Shown here piece after piece: positions 35,470 through 43,266 of a stretch of DNA of 48,368 bases. The notes below the pieces were generated by a model, which saw only the letters and a program-made list of their open reading frames with translations, was not told where the DNA came from and did not search any database. The stretch's first letter is position 1. Every line of letters starts with the position of its first letter. The DNA comes from Actinomycetota bacterium (lineage in GTDB: Bacteria; Planctomycetota; Phycisphaerae; JAACET01), in the NCBI GenBank assembly GCA_011682385.1, contig JAACET010000009.1, forward strand, positions 1 through 48,368. Reading direction: 5' to 3'. Made by a program: the position numbers and the translations under genes.

Positions 35470-37188
35470 CTATCGCCTCAATACCTTTATGCCTAATACC
35501 AGATTGGCTATGACCAGTAATATCAGGCCGGTCCAAGCTACACCCACTGCCATCCCTACGGAAAAAGCAGGCGAGTCGGTCATCCGTTGGCCCATGACAA
35601 TAAAGAGAACGGCTATCACGGCGGGACCTATTGATAAGCCCACAGCGACCAAAAATTGACCCTTGCGAAATATGGCACCCAGCAGGGCGCCTAGAACAGC
35701 CAAGACCGGACAACTGGCCGCCATCGCTAAACGAGAATGAATCTCCAGGGATACTTTTTTGGAAAGCTTGTTCTGCAGGTTCTTAATATCTTGAGATATT
35801 TTTTGGAACCGATTCGGTAACAACTTGTCGAAATCGGCTTTTCTTATAGTCTTCAGAGATAGGTTCTGCCCCTGCTCGATAATATCCGAAGGAATACCCA
35901 GGCCGCTAATAGCAAAACGGGTCCGTTCAAGTACGTCCTCCGACCCCGCTGAAGAAGCCGGACCGCTAATGCGTGCATTCCGCAAGACTAGCATAGCGGT
36001 TAATGTATCCTTATCCTCAGGATTTTTGGAAGGTAATCCCACTAATTCTAAATCGAGCTGATCCACGTCGGTAAAAGTTCGGCTGACCAGCTGACCTGTA
36101 GGATCGTATTCCTCAATCGTAGCATCGACCAGAAAGTTTTTGGCCCCTTCTTCACTGAACTCGGCCTGGCTAGCCCGACCGGTGAACCGATATCGTCTTT
36201 GACCATAAAGCTCAAAATAACCCCGGCTATCCAGTTGGGCATACAGCCGCTTGACCCACTCGTGGGCAATAAAAATACGGCGGGCTTCCTGAGCTAAATC
36301 GTGAATACTGTTGTATAACTCCGGATCCCTACCCATAGCCCGAAGCTCACCCAGGTTCATAGAAGTAAAACGCTGGCGGGTTTTCCCACTGATCTTTCCG
36401 CTGAGAACCGGGCTGACAGCTGTGTAGGTGTCATACTTGGGCAACTCGACAACGGTGGCTCGCTGAAGCACTACAGCTATACTCTCAGGCAGACTGTTCT
36501 TTTTGTCCTTGGCGGAGGAAATGAAGTGCAAGGCAGCCCTGTCGGCGATAATGATCTTCTCGACTTGGTTGGAACCCTTGGCGTACAAGGCTACAGCGAC
36601 GCCTGTCAGCACGTCCTGCTGGGGGTATATTCTGTCGGCATGAACTACGCACCTGCGTCCCATCTGCCGATAGCCAAAGGTAAAACTGCCGCGACGGCTA
36701 AGCTGGCGGTAAACGATGTCCTTGCCATGCCTGGCCAACAGACCCTCAAAGCGACGCATAGCCCAGTTGGGAACCACCCAGTTGGCAAGGACCCCACTGA
36801 AGATCATAGCCAACACACCCAAAACCAACGGCACAATCAACAAAGTCTGAATATTGATGCCGCTGGATGAACAGGCGTTCAATTCGTGGTCGGCGGACAA
36901 TCGGCCGTATACCCAGCAGCAGGCTAACATTATCGCAAACGGAAGAATAAAGACCAAAAAGACCGGGAACAACAACAGCAGAATCTCCAGCAACTCCGCA
37001 GCTGTAACCCCGTGCTGACGCAGAGGCTTTATAAGACCACACAGGGCTGTCAGAGAAGTCAGGGCTGTGGCAGATAATGCGCAGACAATCAGCAGCTCCC
37101 GCCCAATATAACGGTGGATAATGGGCACTCGGGGCCAAAGGCCACCAAAGAACAAACGAATTTTACTGGGAGGCGCAGCAATAGCCAT
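35470..37188 (-). CDS. LptF/LptG (YjgP/YjgQ) family permease, first of pair, enlarged
   Basis: A 572-residue member of the same family as its downstream partner: IIHRYIGRELLIVCALS, then GRLSADHELNACSSSGIN (the conserved loop), and C-terminal LGALLGAIFRKGQFLVAVGLSI with helices to the end. It is about 200 residues longer than typical LptF/LptG, the extra length lying in the periplasmic middle (about 150-450). Together the pair should form the LPS-extracting heterodimer. No LptB ATPase is adjacent. Confidence 0.88.
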   Translation of the reverse strand: MAIAAPPSKIRLFFGGLWPRVPIIHRYIGRELLIVCALSATALTSLTALCGLIKPLRQHGVTAAELLEILLLLFPVFLVFILPFAIMLACCWVYGRLSADHELNACSSSGINIQTLLIVPLVLGVLAMIFSGVLANWVVPNWAMRRFEGLLARHGKDIVYRQLSRRGSFTFGYRQMGRRCVVHADRIYPQQDVLTGVAVALYAKGSNQVEKIIIADRAALHFISSAKDKKNSLPESIAVVLQRATVVELPKYDTYTAVSPVLSGKISGKTRQRFTSMNLGELRAMGRDPELYNSIHDLAQEARRIFIAHEWVKRLYAQLDSRGYFELYGQRRYRFTGRASQAEFSEEGAKNFLVDATIEEYDPTGQLVSRTFTDVDQLDLELVGLPSKNPEDKDTLTAMLVLRNARISGPASSAGSEDVLERTRFAISGLGIPSDIIEQGQNLSLKTIRKADFDKLLPNRFQKISQDIKNLQNKLSKKVSLEIHSRLAMAASCPVLAVLGALLGAIFRKGQFLVAVGLSIGPAVIAVLFIVMGQRMTDSPAFSVGMAVGVAWTGLILLVIANLVLGIKVLRR

Positions 37189-37247
37189 ATGAAGATTATC
37201 CTACGGACTTATGGGCTCACCAGCAAGTGCAAAGGTGAATGCTCAGC

Positions 37248-38141
37248 CTAAGTACTCCGCCGCTCGAGCCAAGCCTGATAGGTTTGCCGGGCGTGGTCGC
37301 TTCTCAGCCATTGCCGAAAGTGTGGCAGGTCTCGAGGCCAATTGTGCTCGTCGGCGTAGGCTGCAAAATCATATAAAGGATAGGTAATCCTGGCACTTTT
37401 CATCCGGTCGTAGTAATTAAATCGCAACAAGGACAACTGTCGCATAGCTTCAGGCCAGCTTTGGCCCTCACGCAGAGCCAACAGCACGAAAAACAACCCC
37501 GTCCGATCCGCTCCCCCATTACAGTGCACCAAAAAAGGAGGTTCAATCCGCTCAACCACGTCCAATAGTCCTCTCAGCCGAGCAGGATCGGGATATCGGC
37601 TGGCACTGATACCTAGATCAATCAGGCGAGCCCTATTTCGCTCTACCACCTCCCGTTCAGCCTTGTACCAGGGCTCATCACTTACACCTCGCAGATTCAC
37701 CACCGTCTTGATGCCCAGTCTGCCGATGAGCGTTCCCAGCCGTTCCGGTGGCATTCGGCCTGAGCGATACATACCAGCTCCAACAGCCTGGTAAAAATTG
37801 AAGTAGACACACCTGCTTACCAGGCTTTGGATGAGCAGCCCCCCAATTACCAAAACCGCCAAAAGCAAGCAAATGATCAGGAATCGTCTAATGAAACCGC
37901 CTGTGGGGAAAACGATCTTCTTGAGTAACAGCACTTCACCGACTCGCGAGCCTTCCAAATAATGGCCCACAGTCTGCAACAGGTATCCACCCACAAAACA
38001 GACTGCCGCCAGAAACCATAGATGAAAAAACAATAGCACTACGCCTACGATAGTGGCTGGTATGCCAATGGCGTGCAGCATTCGATTCGGTCCGGTTGCG
38101 TGTCGAGCCAACCAACGGTCCAGAGCTTGCTTAAGGTTCAT
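37248..38141 (-). CDS. Fusion of Mpo1-like (DUF962) membrane domain and tyrosine/dual-specificity phosphatase
   Basis: A 297-residue protein. Residues 1-70 are Mpo1-like: H14, the NRMLHAIGIP run (19-28, H23), two membrane helices and GGYLLQTVGHYLEGSR (H60). Another membrane helix (about 86-106) leads to a phosphatase domain: MYRSGRMPPERL, GIKTVVNLRG and the P-loop HCNGGADRTG (206-215, nucleophile C207, R213). Mpo1 proteins are iron-dependent long-chain base oxygenases; the P-loop domain hydrolyses phosphoesters on proteins or lipids. The ATG at 38141 is preferred to a longer frame because the extra N-terminus is antisense noise. The neighbours suggest an envelope-lipid substrate (inference). 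Confidence 0.82.
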   Translation of the reverse strand: MNLKQALDRWLARHATGPNRMLHAIGIPATIVGVVLLFFHLWFLAAVCFVGGYLLQTVGHYLEGSRVGEVLLLKKIVFPTGGFIRRFLIICLLLAVLVIGGLLIQSLVSRCVYFNFYQAVGAGMYRSGRMPPERLGTLIGRLGIKTVVNLRGVSDEPWYKAEREVVERNRARLIDLGISASRYPDPARLRGLLDVVERIEPPFLVHCNGGADRTGLFFVLLALREGQSWPEAMRQLSLLRFNYYDRMKSARITYPLYDFAAYADEHNWPRDLPHFRQWLRSDHARQTYQAWLERRST

Positions 38142-38206
38142 AGTGGACGTAGGATAGCGGATAAGATCGAAAAAGGAAACGAAAATGATTCTCAAATAGG
38201 TGCTGC

Positions 38207-38845
38207 ATGGCCAAAATATATCTGCTGCGACACGGGCAGACAGCCTGGAATAAAAATCGCATATTTCGCGGCCGGCATGACATCCCTTTGGACGATCACG
38301 GGTTGGCCCAAGCCGACTGCGCAGGCCGAGTATGGGAAGGAATCCAACTGGCCCAAATCCACAGCAGTCCTCTATCGCGGGCCATGCAGACTGCCGAAGC
38401 GGTGGCCAACAAACAAGCAATACAAATTAATAAAACACCGGAGCTAATCGATATCGACTATGGGCAATGGACAGGGAAGAGCCAGGACGAAATCGAGAAA
38501 GACTGCCCCGAACTCAACCGCCAATGGCTGGAATGTCCTGAAAAAGTCCGTTTCCCCCAAGGCGAAAATCTAGCGGCTGTCCGTGATCGAGCCTTTCCAA
38601 AACTAGTAGAGATAGCGGGCGCGGTTGATGGTAAGTCAATACTGATTGTATCTCACCGTGTGGTTTTGAAAGTCCTGATTTGCGCAGCCCTGGATGTGCC
38701 GCTGTCGAGGTTCTGGCAGATACAAGTAGACACAGCCAGCCTGAGTACGCTAAGTTTCAAACAGGGGGGCTTTACCATACAGAAACTCAATGACACCTGT
38801 CATCTGCGGTCCCTGGGTTCGCCGAGGGAGGCTGTGGATTTTTGA
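38207..38845 (+). CDS. Histidine phosphatase family protein (phosphoglycerate mutase-like)
   Basis: A 212-residue branch 1 histidine phosphatase. It opens with the catalytic YLLRHGQTAWN (RHG), has SSPLSRAMQTAEAV, the acid region LIDIDYGQWTGKS and the second catalytic His in IVSHRVVLK. Length and features fit CobC/GpmB-like phosphatases rather than true glycolytic mutase. Divergent from the Mpo1-like/phosphatase fusion. Its last 59 nt overlap the convergent kinase-like gene. Substrate not determinable. Confidence 0.88.
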   Translation: MAKIYLLRHGQTAWNKNRIFRGRHDIPLDDHGLAQADCAGRVWEGIQLAQIHSSPLSRAMQTAEAVANKQAIQINKTPELIDIDYGQWTGKSQDEIEKDCPELNRQWLECPEKVRFPQGENLAAVRDRAFPKLVEIAGAVDGKSILIVSHRVVLKVLICAALDVPLSRFWQIQVDTASLSTLSFKQGGFTIQKLNDTCHLRSLGSPREAVDF

Positions 38846-39590
38846 GTTGAGTTGATTTAAGCAACCTTCGAAGGGTCGTTCGGCGGAACCGGCGAAAAGG
38901 CACCGCGATCAGCCGATGAAGTTTAAGGGAAAGGCCCGGGTTTCTGCGCAGGTGCCATTCCTGGGGCTTCATCAGGTCCGGTCGTAAACGCGACTTGTGC
39001 TTAAACAAGTGATACATATCCATCCGCTGCATAAACAGCAGAACCCGACGCGACAAACCCCCAGGTTTCGGACGCCAGGAAATCTGAAAGTCGATCAGAT
39101 ACGGCCGAGAGTCCAGGCCCACAATCACATTGTCCCTCTTATTGGCGTCCACGTAGGATATACCACGTAAATGTATAGCTCGCATCAAATCTACGAGCTG
39201 ATCGAAAAAGTCGTCGGGTATACGATCCTTGGGGTATTCGAGCAGGTCTTGGCCCGCTATATAAGAATGCACGAAGCCATTCCGACCGAAAGTTCCTAAA
39301 AAACGGGCAATGCCCGGCAAGTCCTGCAGGCAACGGTAAAAAGATATCTCCCTCTTGGCCAACCAACGGCCCAACAAGTCATGCCGGCGATAGATTTTCA
39401 AAACAACTTGGCTGGAGTCATTACTATACAGACCAGAAGCAGCCCAGAAGTCGTGCTTGAAGACTCTTTGCAGATGATAGGTGCTTTGTTTGACAATTAT
39501 CTTCGGGGGTAACGAATCAGACCCCAAGGCCAGCAGCCAAGGCGATAGGACTCTGGATTTGTTTTTAACCATGAGCTGGGACTGCCTCAT
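38787..39590 (-). CDS. LPS-kinase/RIO-like phosphotransferase
   Basis: A 267-residue protein kinase-fold enzyme. The Lys in VVLKIYRRHD is the ATP-binding Lys. The catalytic loop is YVDANKRDN (replacing H-x-D-x4-N) and the metal Asp is in LIDFQ (the DFG position). The arrangement resembles lipopolysaccharide core heptose kinases (RIO-like/WaaP-type). The very basic C-terminus (about 230-255) may contact membrane. Near kdsB and LptFG genes an LPS-modifying role is plausible but unproven. An alternative start is ATG 39572. Confidence 0.75.
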   Translation of the reverse strand: MRQSQLMVKNKSRVLSPWLLALGSDSLPPKIIVKQSTYHLQRVFKHDFWAASGLYSNDSSQVVLKIYRRHDLLGRWLAKREISFYRCLQDLPGIARFLGTFGRNGFVHSYIAGQDLLEYPKDRIPDDFFDQLVDLMRAIHLRGISYVDANKRDNVIVGLDSRPYLIDFQISWRPKPGGLSRRVLLFMQRMDMYHLFKHKSRLRPDLMKPQEWHLRRNPGLSLKLHRLIAVPFRRFRRTTLRRLLKSTQLKNPQPPSANPGTADDRCH

Positions 39591-39591
39591 T

Positions 39592-39705
39592 TTATCTTAT
39601 CGACACGGCCATAATCCGCAGGTCTTTGCCGTATTCGTCGAGCAGCTTGGCCGGATGGCAGCAACCATTGACTTCGTAAGGGAACAGGTAATTAAGGCAT
39701 AGCAT
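39592..39705 (-). CDS. Possible small protein of 37 residues upstream of the kinase gene
   Basis: An ATG at 39705 opens 37 codons ending in TAA one nt before the kinase ATG, a spacing that suggests coupling. The product has a Cys-Cys pair and a charged C-terminal half (HPAKLLDEYGKDLRIMAVSI) that looks protein-like. Against it, the best promoter (39701-39728) would start transcription after this ATG, and the ribosome site is weak. No family recognised. Confidence 0.3.
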   Translation of the reverse strand: MLCLNYLFPYEVNGCCHPAKLLDEYGKDLRIMAVSIR

Positions 39706-39728
39706 ACCTAAATTCGCGTCTCGGTCAA
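39701..39728 (-). promoter_or_regulatory. Probable promoter of the LPS-kinase-like gene
   Basis: Minus-strand TTGACC (39723-39728), a 16-bp spacer and TATGCT (39701-39706). The start near 39694 gives a leader of about 105 nt to the ATG at 39590. Confidence 0.45.
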
Positions 39729-39826
39729 GTTAGTATTCTCTTGAGTCGGTCCCGCAAATGTGCTAAAAATAAGCCTATGTAGTTGGTTGGCTGTTTCTCC
39801 ACAATAATGATGTATAGCAGGGATAT

Positions 39827-41113
39827 ATGAGCGAAGAAGTCTCCACCAGCATAGCTGAACGAATCGCGGCCTGGACCGATGAGGTAGCCAAAGTAGACCC
39901 CCTGGCGGCCGAGATTCTGGCGGCTGAGGAACGCCGTGAGCAGAATAGTCTGAACCTGATTGCCTCTGAGAATTATGCATCACGGGCAGTCCGCCAGGCG
40001 ACGGCTTCGGTCTTGACCAACAAATACGCTGAAGGACTGCCGGGAAAGCGGTTCTATCACGGGTGTGAGTGGGCCGACAGCATAGAACAATTGGCTATCG
40101 ATCGGGCCAAAAAACTCTTCGGTACCGACCACGCCAACGTTCAGCCACATGCCGGTAGTCAGGCTAATATGGCCGTTTACTTCGCCGTGCTGAAACCGGG
40201 AGATACGATCCTAGGGATGAACCTGTCCCACGGAGGTCATCTAACACACGGACTGGGAGCCAATTTCTCGGGCAGGATATACAAGTCCCTGCATTACGGT
40301 ATCAATCGAACAACCGAGCGGATCGACATGGATCAGGTTCGAGAGATGGCCCTGAAACATCGGCCCAAGCTAATTATCTGCGGGGCTTCAGCGTACCCGC
40401 GAGAGATTGATTTTGCCGCCTTCGGCGAAATCTCCAGGGAGTGCGGGGCTATGCTAATGGCTGATATCGCCCACATCGCAGGTCTTGTTGCGGCTGGCCT
40501 GCACAACAGTCCGGCACAGGCAGCGGATTTCGTGACCACCACCACGCACAAAACCCTGCGTGGGCCACGCTCCGGAATCGCCATGTGTAAAGCTCAGTAC
40601 GCCAAAGCCCTCGATTCAGCGGTCTTTCCGGGGCTGCAAGGCGGCCCGTTACTCCAACAGGTAGCAGCTAAGGCAGTGGCCCTGGCCGAGGCCAACAGGC
40701 CGGAGTTCAAACAGTACGGGCGAAGTATTATCGATAACTGCCAAGCCCTGGCGGAGGAGCTGTTGAGTCGCGGATATCACCTGGTAAGCGGAGGTACGGA
40801 CAACCACCTGCTACTGATCGATCTGCGGGCGAACTATCCGGATATCACCGGTCAGCAAGCGGCTGATTGGCTCGAAAGAGCCAACATCGTCGTAAACAAA
40901 AACTCCATCCCCTTCGACCAGCGTCCGGCGGCGGTGACCTCAGGGGTGCGATTGGGCACCCCGGCCATTACCACCCGTGGACTTGGACAAGATCAGACTC
41001 GACAATTGGCCGGCTGGATCGACGAAGTCATCAGCAGTAACGGTGATGAATCCCTGCTGGCTCGAGTGAAACAACAGGTATTGCAGATATGCGAAGCCTT
41101 TCCGATCCCATAG
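39827..41113 (+). CDS. glyA: Serine hydroxymethyltransferase
   Basis: A 428-residue PLP enzyme interconverting serine and glycine with tetrahydrofolate, the main one-carbon source. NLIASENYASRAVRQA, NKYAEGLPGKRFYHGCE, the PLP Lys in TTTHKTLRGPRSG and NSIPFDQRPAAVTSGVRLGTPAITTRG are canonical. The ATG has AGGGA upstream. The 236-bp gap before it shows no unambiguous promoter in this direction. It is followed at 28 bp by the HEAT-repeat gene. Confidence 0.97.
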   Translation: MSEEVSTSIAERIAAWTDEVAKVDPLAAEILAAEERREQNSLNLIASENYASRAVRQATASVLTNKYAEGLPGKRFYHGCEWADSIEQLAIDRAKKLFGTDHANVQPHAGSQANMAVYFAVLKPGDTILGMNLSHGGHLTHGLGANFSGRIYKSLHYGINRTTERIDMDQVREMALKHRPKLIICGASAYPREIDFAAFGEISRECGAMLMADIAHIAGLVAAGLHNSPAQAADFVTTTTHKTLRGPRSGIAMCKAQYAKALDSAVFPGLQGGPLLQQVAAKAVALAEANRPEFKQYGRSIIDNCQALAEELLSRGYHLVSGGTDNHLLLIDLRANYPDITGQQAADWLERANIVVNKNSIPFDQRPAAVTSGVRLGTPAITTRGLGQDQTRQLAGWIDEVISSNGDESLLARVKQQVLQICEAFPIP

Positions 41114-41141
41114 GCTGGAAGGTCCTGCGGAGGAGCATAGT

Positions 41142-41756
41142 TTGAACAAGGGTGTCTGGTTAATCATATTAATAATCATCTTGGCTGCGATCGTGGCCGT
41201 AGTGGTCGGGGCATACTATCTCAACTTCAGTCCCGGCCCAGCGGACTTGCCAATCGACCGACAACAAGTCTCAACGGATCAGCCGACAGAAGTCAAATTC
41301 ACTGACGAACAGATCGTCCGGCTGGAGCTTAAGCTCAAGGATTCCGACCCCAATACACGCTTTGTCGCCATTTGCTCACTGAATACTGCAGCTCAGAATA
41401 ATCCCGAAGGCATTGGACCGATCCTGGTTAGGGCCCTGGCTAATGAAGACCCCAAGGTTCGTTATCTGGCGGTGAACCAACTAGGAGAAATAAAATATGT
41501 GCCGGCAGCAAAGGAATTGACAACTCTGCTGGACGATGACGACAAAGACGTAACGACAGGAGCTGCTCAGGCGCTGGTAAAACTAGGAGAAAAAGGTCTG
41601 CAGGCTGTAATGGAGAGTCTGAGTGAAAAGAGGCTGAAAAACGTAGACAAGGCTCTGATTGTGGTCAAACAGATTACCGGCCGATCTTTTGGGCAAGGCC
41701 AAAAAGGCCGAGAAGAAGCTTTGAAGTTCTGGGCGGAATACAGGTTACAACGATGA
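41142..41756 (+). CDS. Membrane-anchored HEAT-repeat protein
   Basis: A 204-residue protein with one N-terminal membrane helix (about 6-27) and, after a 30-residue linker, three to four HEAT-like helical repeats (LKDSDPNTRFVAICSL; LANEDPKVRYLAVNQLGEI; LDDDDKDVTTGAAQALVKLG). HEAT repeats mediate protein contacts. The start is TTG at 41142 with GGAGGAG upstream. Its stop overlaps the start of the next gene by 4 nt (ATGA). Function unknown; the two may act together at the envelope. Confidence 0.75.
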   Translation: MNKGVWLIILIIILAAIVAVVVGAYYLNFSPGPADLPIDRQQVSTDQPTEVKFTDEQIVRLELKLKDSDPNTRFVAICSLNTAAQNNPEGIGPILVRALANEDPKVRYLAVNQLGEIKYVPAAKELTTLLDDDDKDVTTGAAQALVKLGEKGLQAVMESLSEKRLKNVDKALIVVKQITGRSFGQGQKGREEALKFWAEYRLQR

Positions 41757-42415
41757 CCAAGGTACTAAGCCAAACAGGTGCGGTAGGGTTGGCTCAGACG
41801 GCGGAACGAGTGGCTAAATTCGATCTGCTGAACGGTTCAGAAATCATCCTTCTGGCTATTAAACCATCACTGTGGTACGTGCTGCTAGTCTCGGCCCGAT
41901 TGTCGGCTGTTCTACTTGCGGTGTGTGTCGCGGCCTGGGTATCAGGACAAATGGGCTGGCTGAGCGGACAGGCGCAAGTGCTGATGGGCATCGCCTTGGC
42001 GGGGATAAGCATACGGCTGGCATTCGCTTTGCTCCAGTGGCAGAGCCGAGCCTATATCCTAACCAATCTGCGAGTGCTGAGGATTCGCGGTATATTGCGG
42101 GTGGAAATGTTTCAGTGTCATCTGCTTCGGCTCAAGGAAGTCTCCCTGACGAGCAACCCGACTGAGAAACTACTGGGATTGGGCAGCATAGGCCTAATCA
42201 ATGACTCGCTGAATCAGACCGGAGAAACTTCAGCCTGTTGGCGGAACATCCGAGGCCCCGAACAGGTTCGCCAGCAGATTCTCGAGGCGATCAACGCCCT
42301 GAAAGGTCATTCCGATCAATCCAGTACAAATGGACTTCCGCCCGCTACCGTCCTGAACGCCAGGTCCAGTTCCTGCCCGTTGGCGCGCAACGGCAGCAAC
42401 TGCAACTCCTATTGA
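41753..42415 (+). CDS. Bacterial PH-domain membrane protein
   Basis: A 220-residue protein. Two membrane helices (about 43-65 and 70-92) precede a bacterial PH (bPH2) domain (about 95-185), recognised by RAYILTNLRVLRIRGIL and the closing IRGPEQVRQQI helix. The Ser/Asn-rich tail (about 187-220) looks disordered. Translation is coupled to the HEAT-repeat gene by an ATGA overlap. It converges on rpmI with a 30-bp gap. No specific function known. Confidence 0.75.
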   Translation: MTKVLSQTGAVGLAQTAERVAKFDLLNGSEIILLAIKPSLWYVLLVSARLSAVLLAVCVAAWVSGQMGWLSGQAQVLMGIALAGISIRLAFALLQWQSRAYILTNLRVLRIRGILRVEMFQCHLLRLKEVSLTSNPTEKLLGLGSIGLINDSLNQTGETSACWRNIRGPEQVRQQILEAINALKGHSDQSSTNGLPPATVLNARSSSCPLARNGSNCNSY

Positions 42416-42445
42416 GCAACACGACTTTGTAGGGGAATAACGCCC

Positions 42446-42640
42446 TTAGCGCCCGACGGCCTGACGAATCTTAGCTGCTACGGCAGGAGGGGTCACACCT
42501 GCGTGGCGCAATCGACGGCAACGCTTGCCGGATTTGCCGCTCATGAGATGGCCTGCACCGGATTTCTTAAAGGTTACCTTGCCACTGGGGCGAACCTTCA
42601 TTCGCTTGGAAATGCCTTTGTGTGTCTTGGCTTTGGGCAT
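42446..42640 (-). CDS. rpmI: 50S ribosomal protein L35
   Basis: A 64-residue basic protein, PKAKTHKGISKRMKVRPSGK followed by GAGHLMSGKSGKRCRRLR, the complete bL35 family pattern. It belongs to the 50S subunit. It lies 61 bp after infC. In most bacteria rplT follows directly, but here the next gene is the convergent PH-domain gene, so rplT is absent from this operon. Confidence 0.97.
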   Translation of the reverse strand: MPKAKTHKGISKRMKVRPSGKVTFKKSGAGHLMSGKSGKRCRRLRHAGVTPPAVAAKIRQAVGR

Positions 42641-42701
42641 GAAAATAGAATCCTAAATAACTGTATTCCCACGCAGGCAGGAATGTAAAAAACTGCCCGT
42701 C

Positions 42702-43205
42702 TTACTTCGGGGCTAAAACCATACTCAATCTACGGCCGCTCATAGTCCAATCTGTTTCGACCTTGGCAATATCCTCAAGCTGGGCCTTGATCTGCTGAAA
42801 CATCTCGACGCCAAGGTCGTAATGGGCCATCTCCCGTCCGCGAAAACGCATAGAAAACAAAACCTTGTCACCCTTGGACATAAACTCACGAGCGTGTTTG
42901 ATCTTCACCTGTTGATCGTGCTCACCGGTCTTGGGCCTTAGGCGGATCTCCTTCAGCACAGGGATGTGACTCTTGGGTTTGCCGACCTTTTTTCCGCGAC
43001 GATACTTCCATTTGCCGTAATCCATAATCCGGCAAACAGGAGGCTCGCCATTCGGCGAAACCTCTACCAGATCCAGGCCTACCTCACTGGCCATGGCCAA
43101 GGCCTGCTCGGTCTCAAGCACGCCCACCTGTACGTCTTCCTCGTTGATCAGGCGTATAGGTGAAACCCGAATTTGATCATTAACCCGAAGTCCAATCCGA
43201 GCGAT
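42702..43205 (-). CDS. infC: Translation initiation factor IF-3 with a non-AUG (AUC) start
   Basis: IF-3 discriminates against wrong initiation complexes. The frame from 43127 (GTG) lacks the conserved N-terminus. Upstream in frame lie VNDQIRVSPIRLINEEDVQVGVLETE, the standard IF-3 start, reaching back to an in-frame TAG. The only sensible initiator is ATC at 43205, placed six nt after AAAGGA and followed by ARIGLRVND. This gives 167 residues, the usual length. IF-3 genes are known to use AUU or AUC and to be autorepressed through it. DLVEVSPNGEPPVCRIMDYGKWKY and the C-terminal domain are normal. Confidence 0.93.
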   Translation of the reverse strand: MARIGLRVNDQIRVSPIRLINEEDVQVGVLETEQALAMASEVGLDLVEVSPNGEPPVCRIMDYGKWKYRRGKKVGKPKSHIPVLKEIRLRPKTGEHDQQVKIKHAREFMSKGDKVLFSMRFRGREMAHYDLGVEMFQQIKAQLEDIAKVETDWTMSGRRLSMVLAPK

Positions 43206-43266
43206 GGCTGATCCTTTCTAATGAAAAAACACGGCGCCGCCGGGGAACGCCAAAATATAAGTCAAT

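Noticed and set aside
42641-42701. Regulatory hairpin between infC and rpmI
   Set aside because: Only a 5-bp inverted repeat (42665-42684) is present, too weak to support a call.
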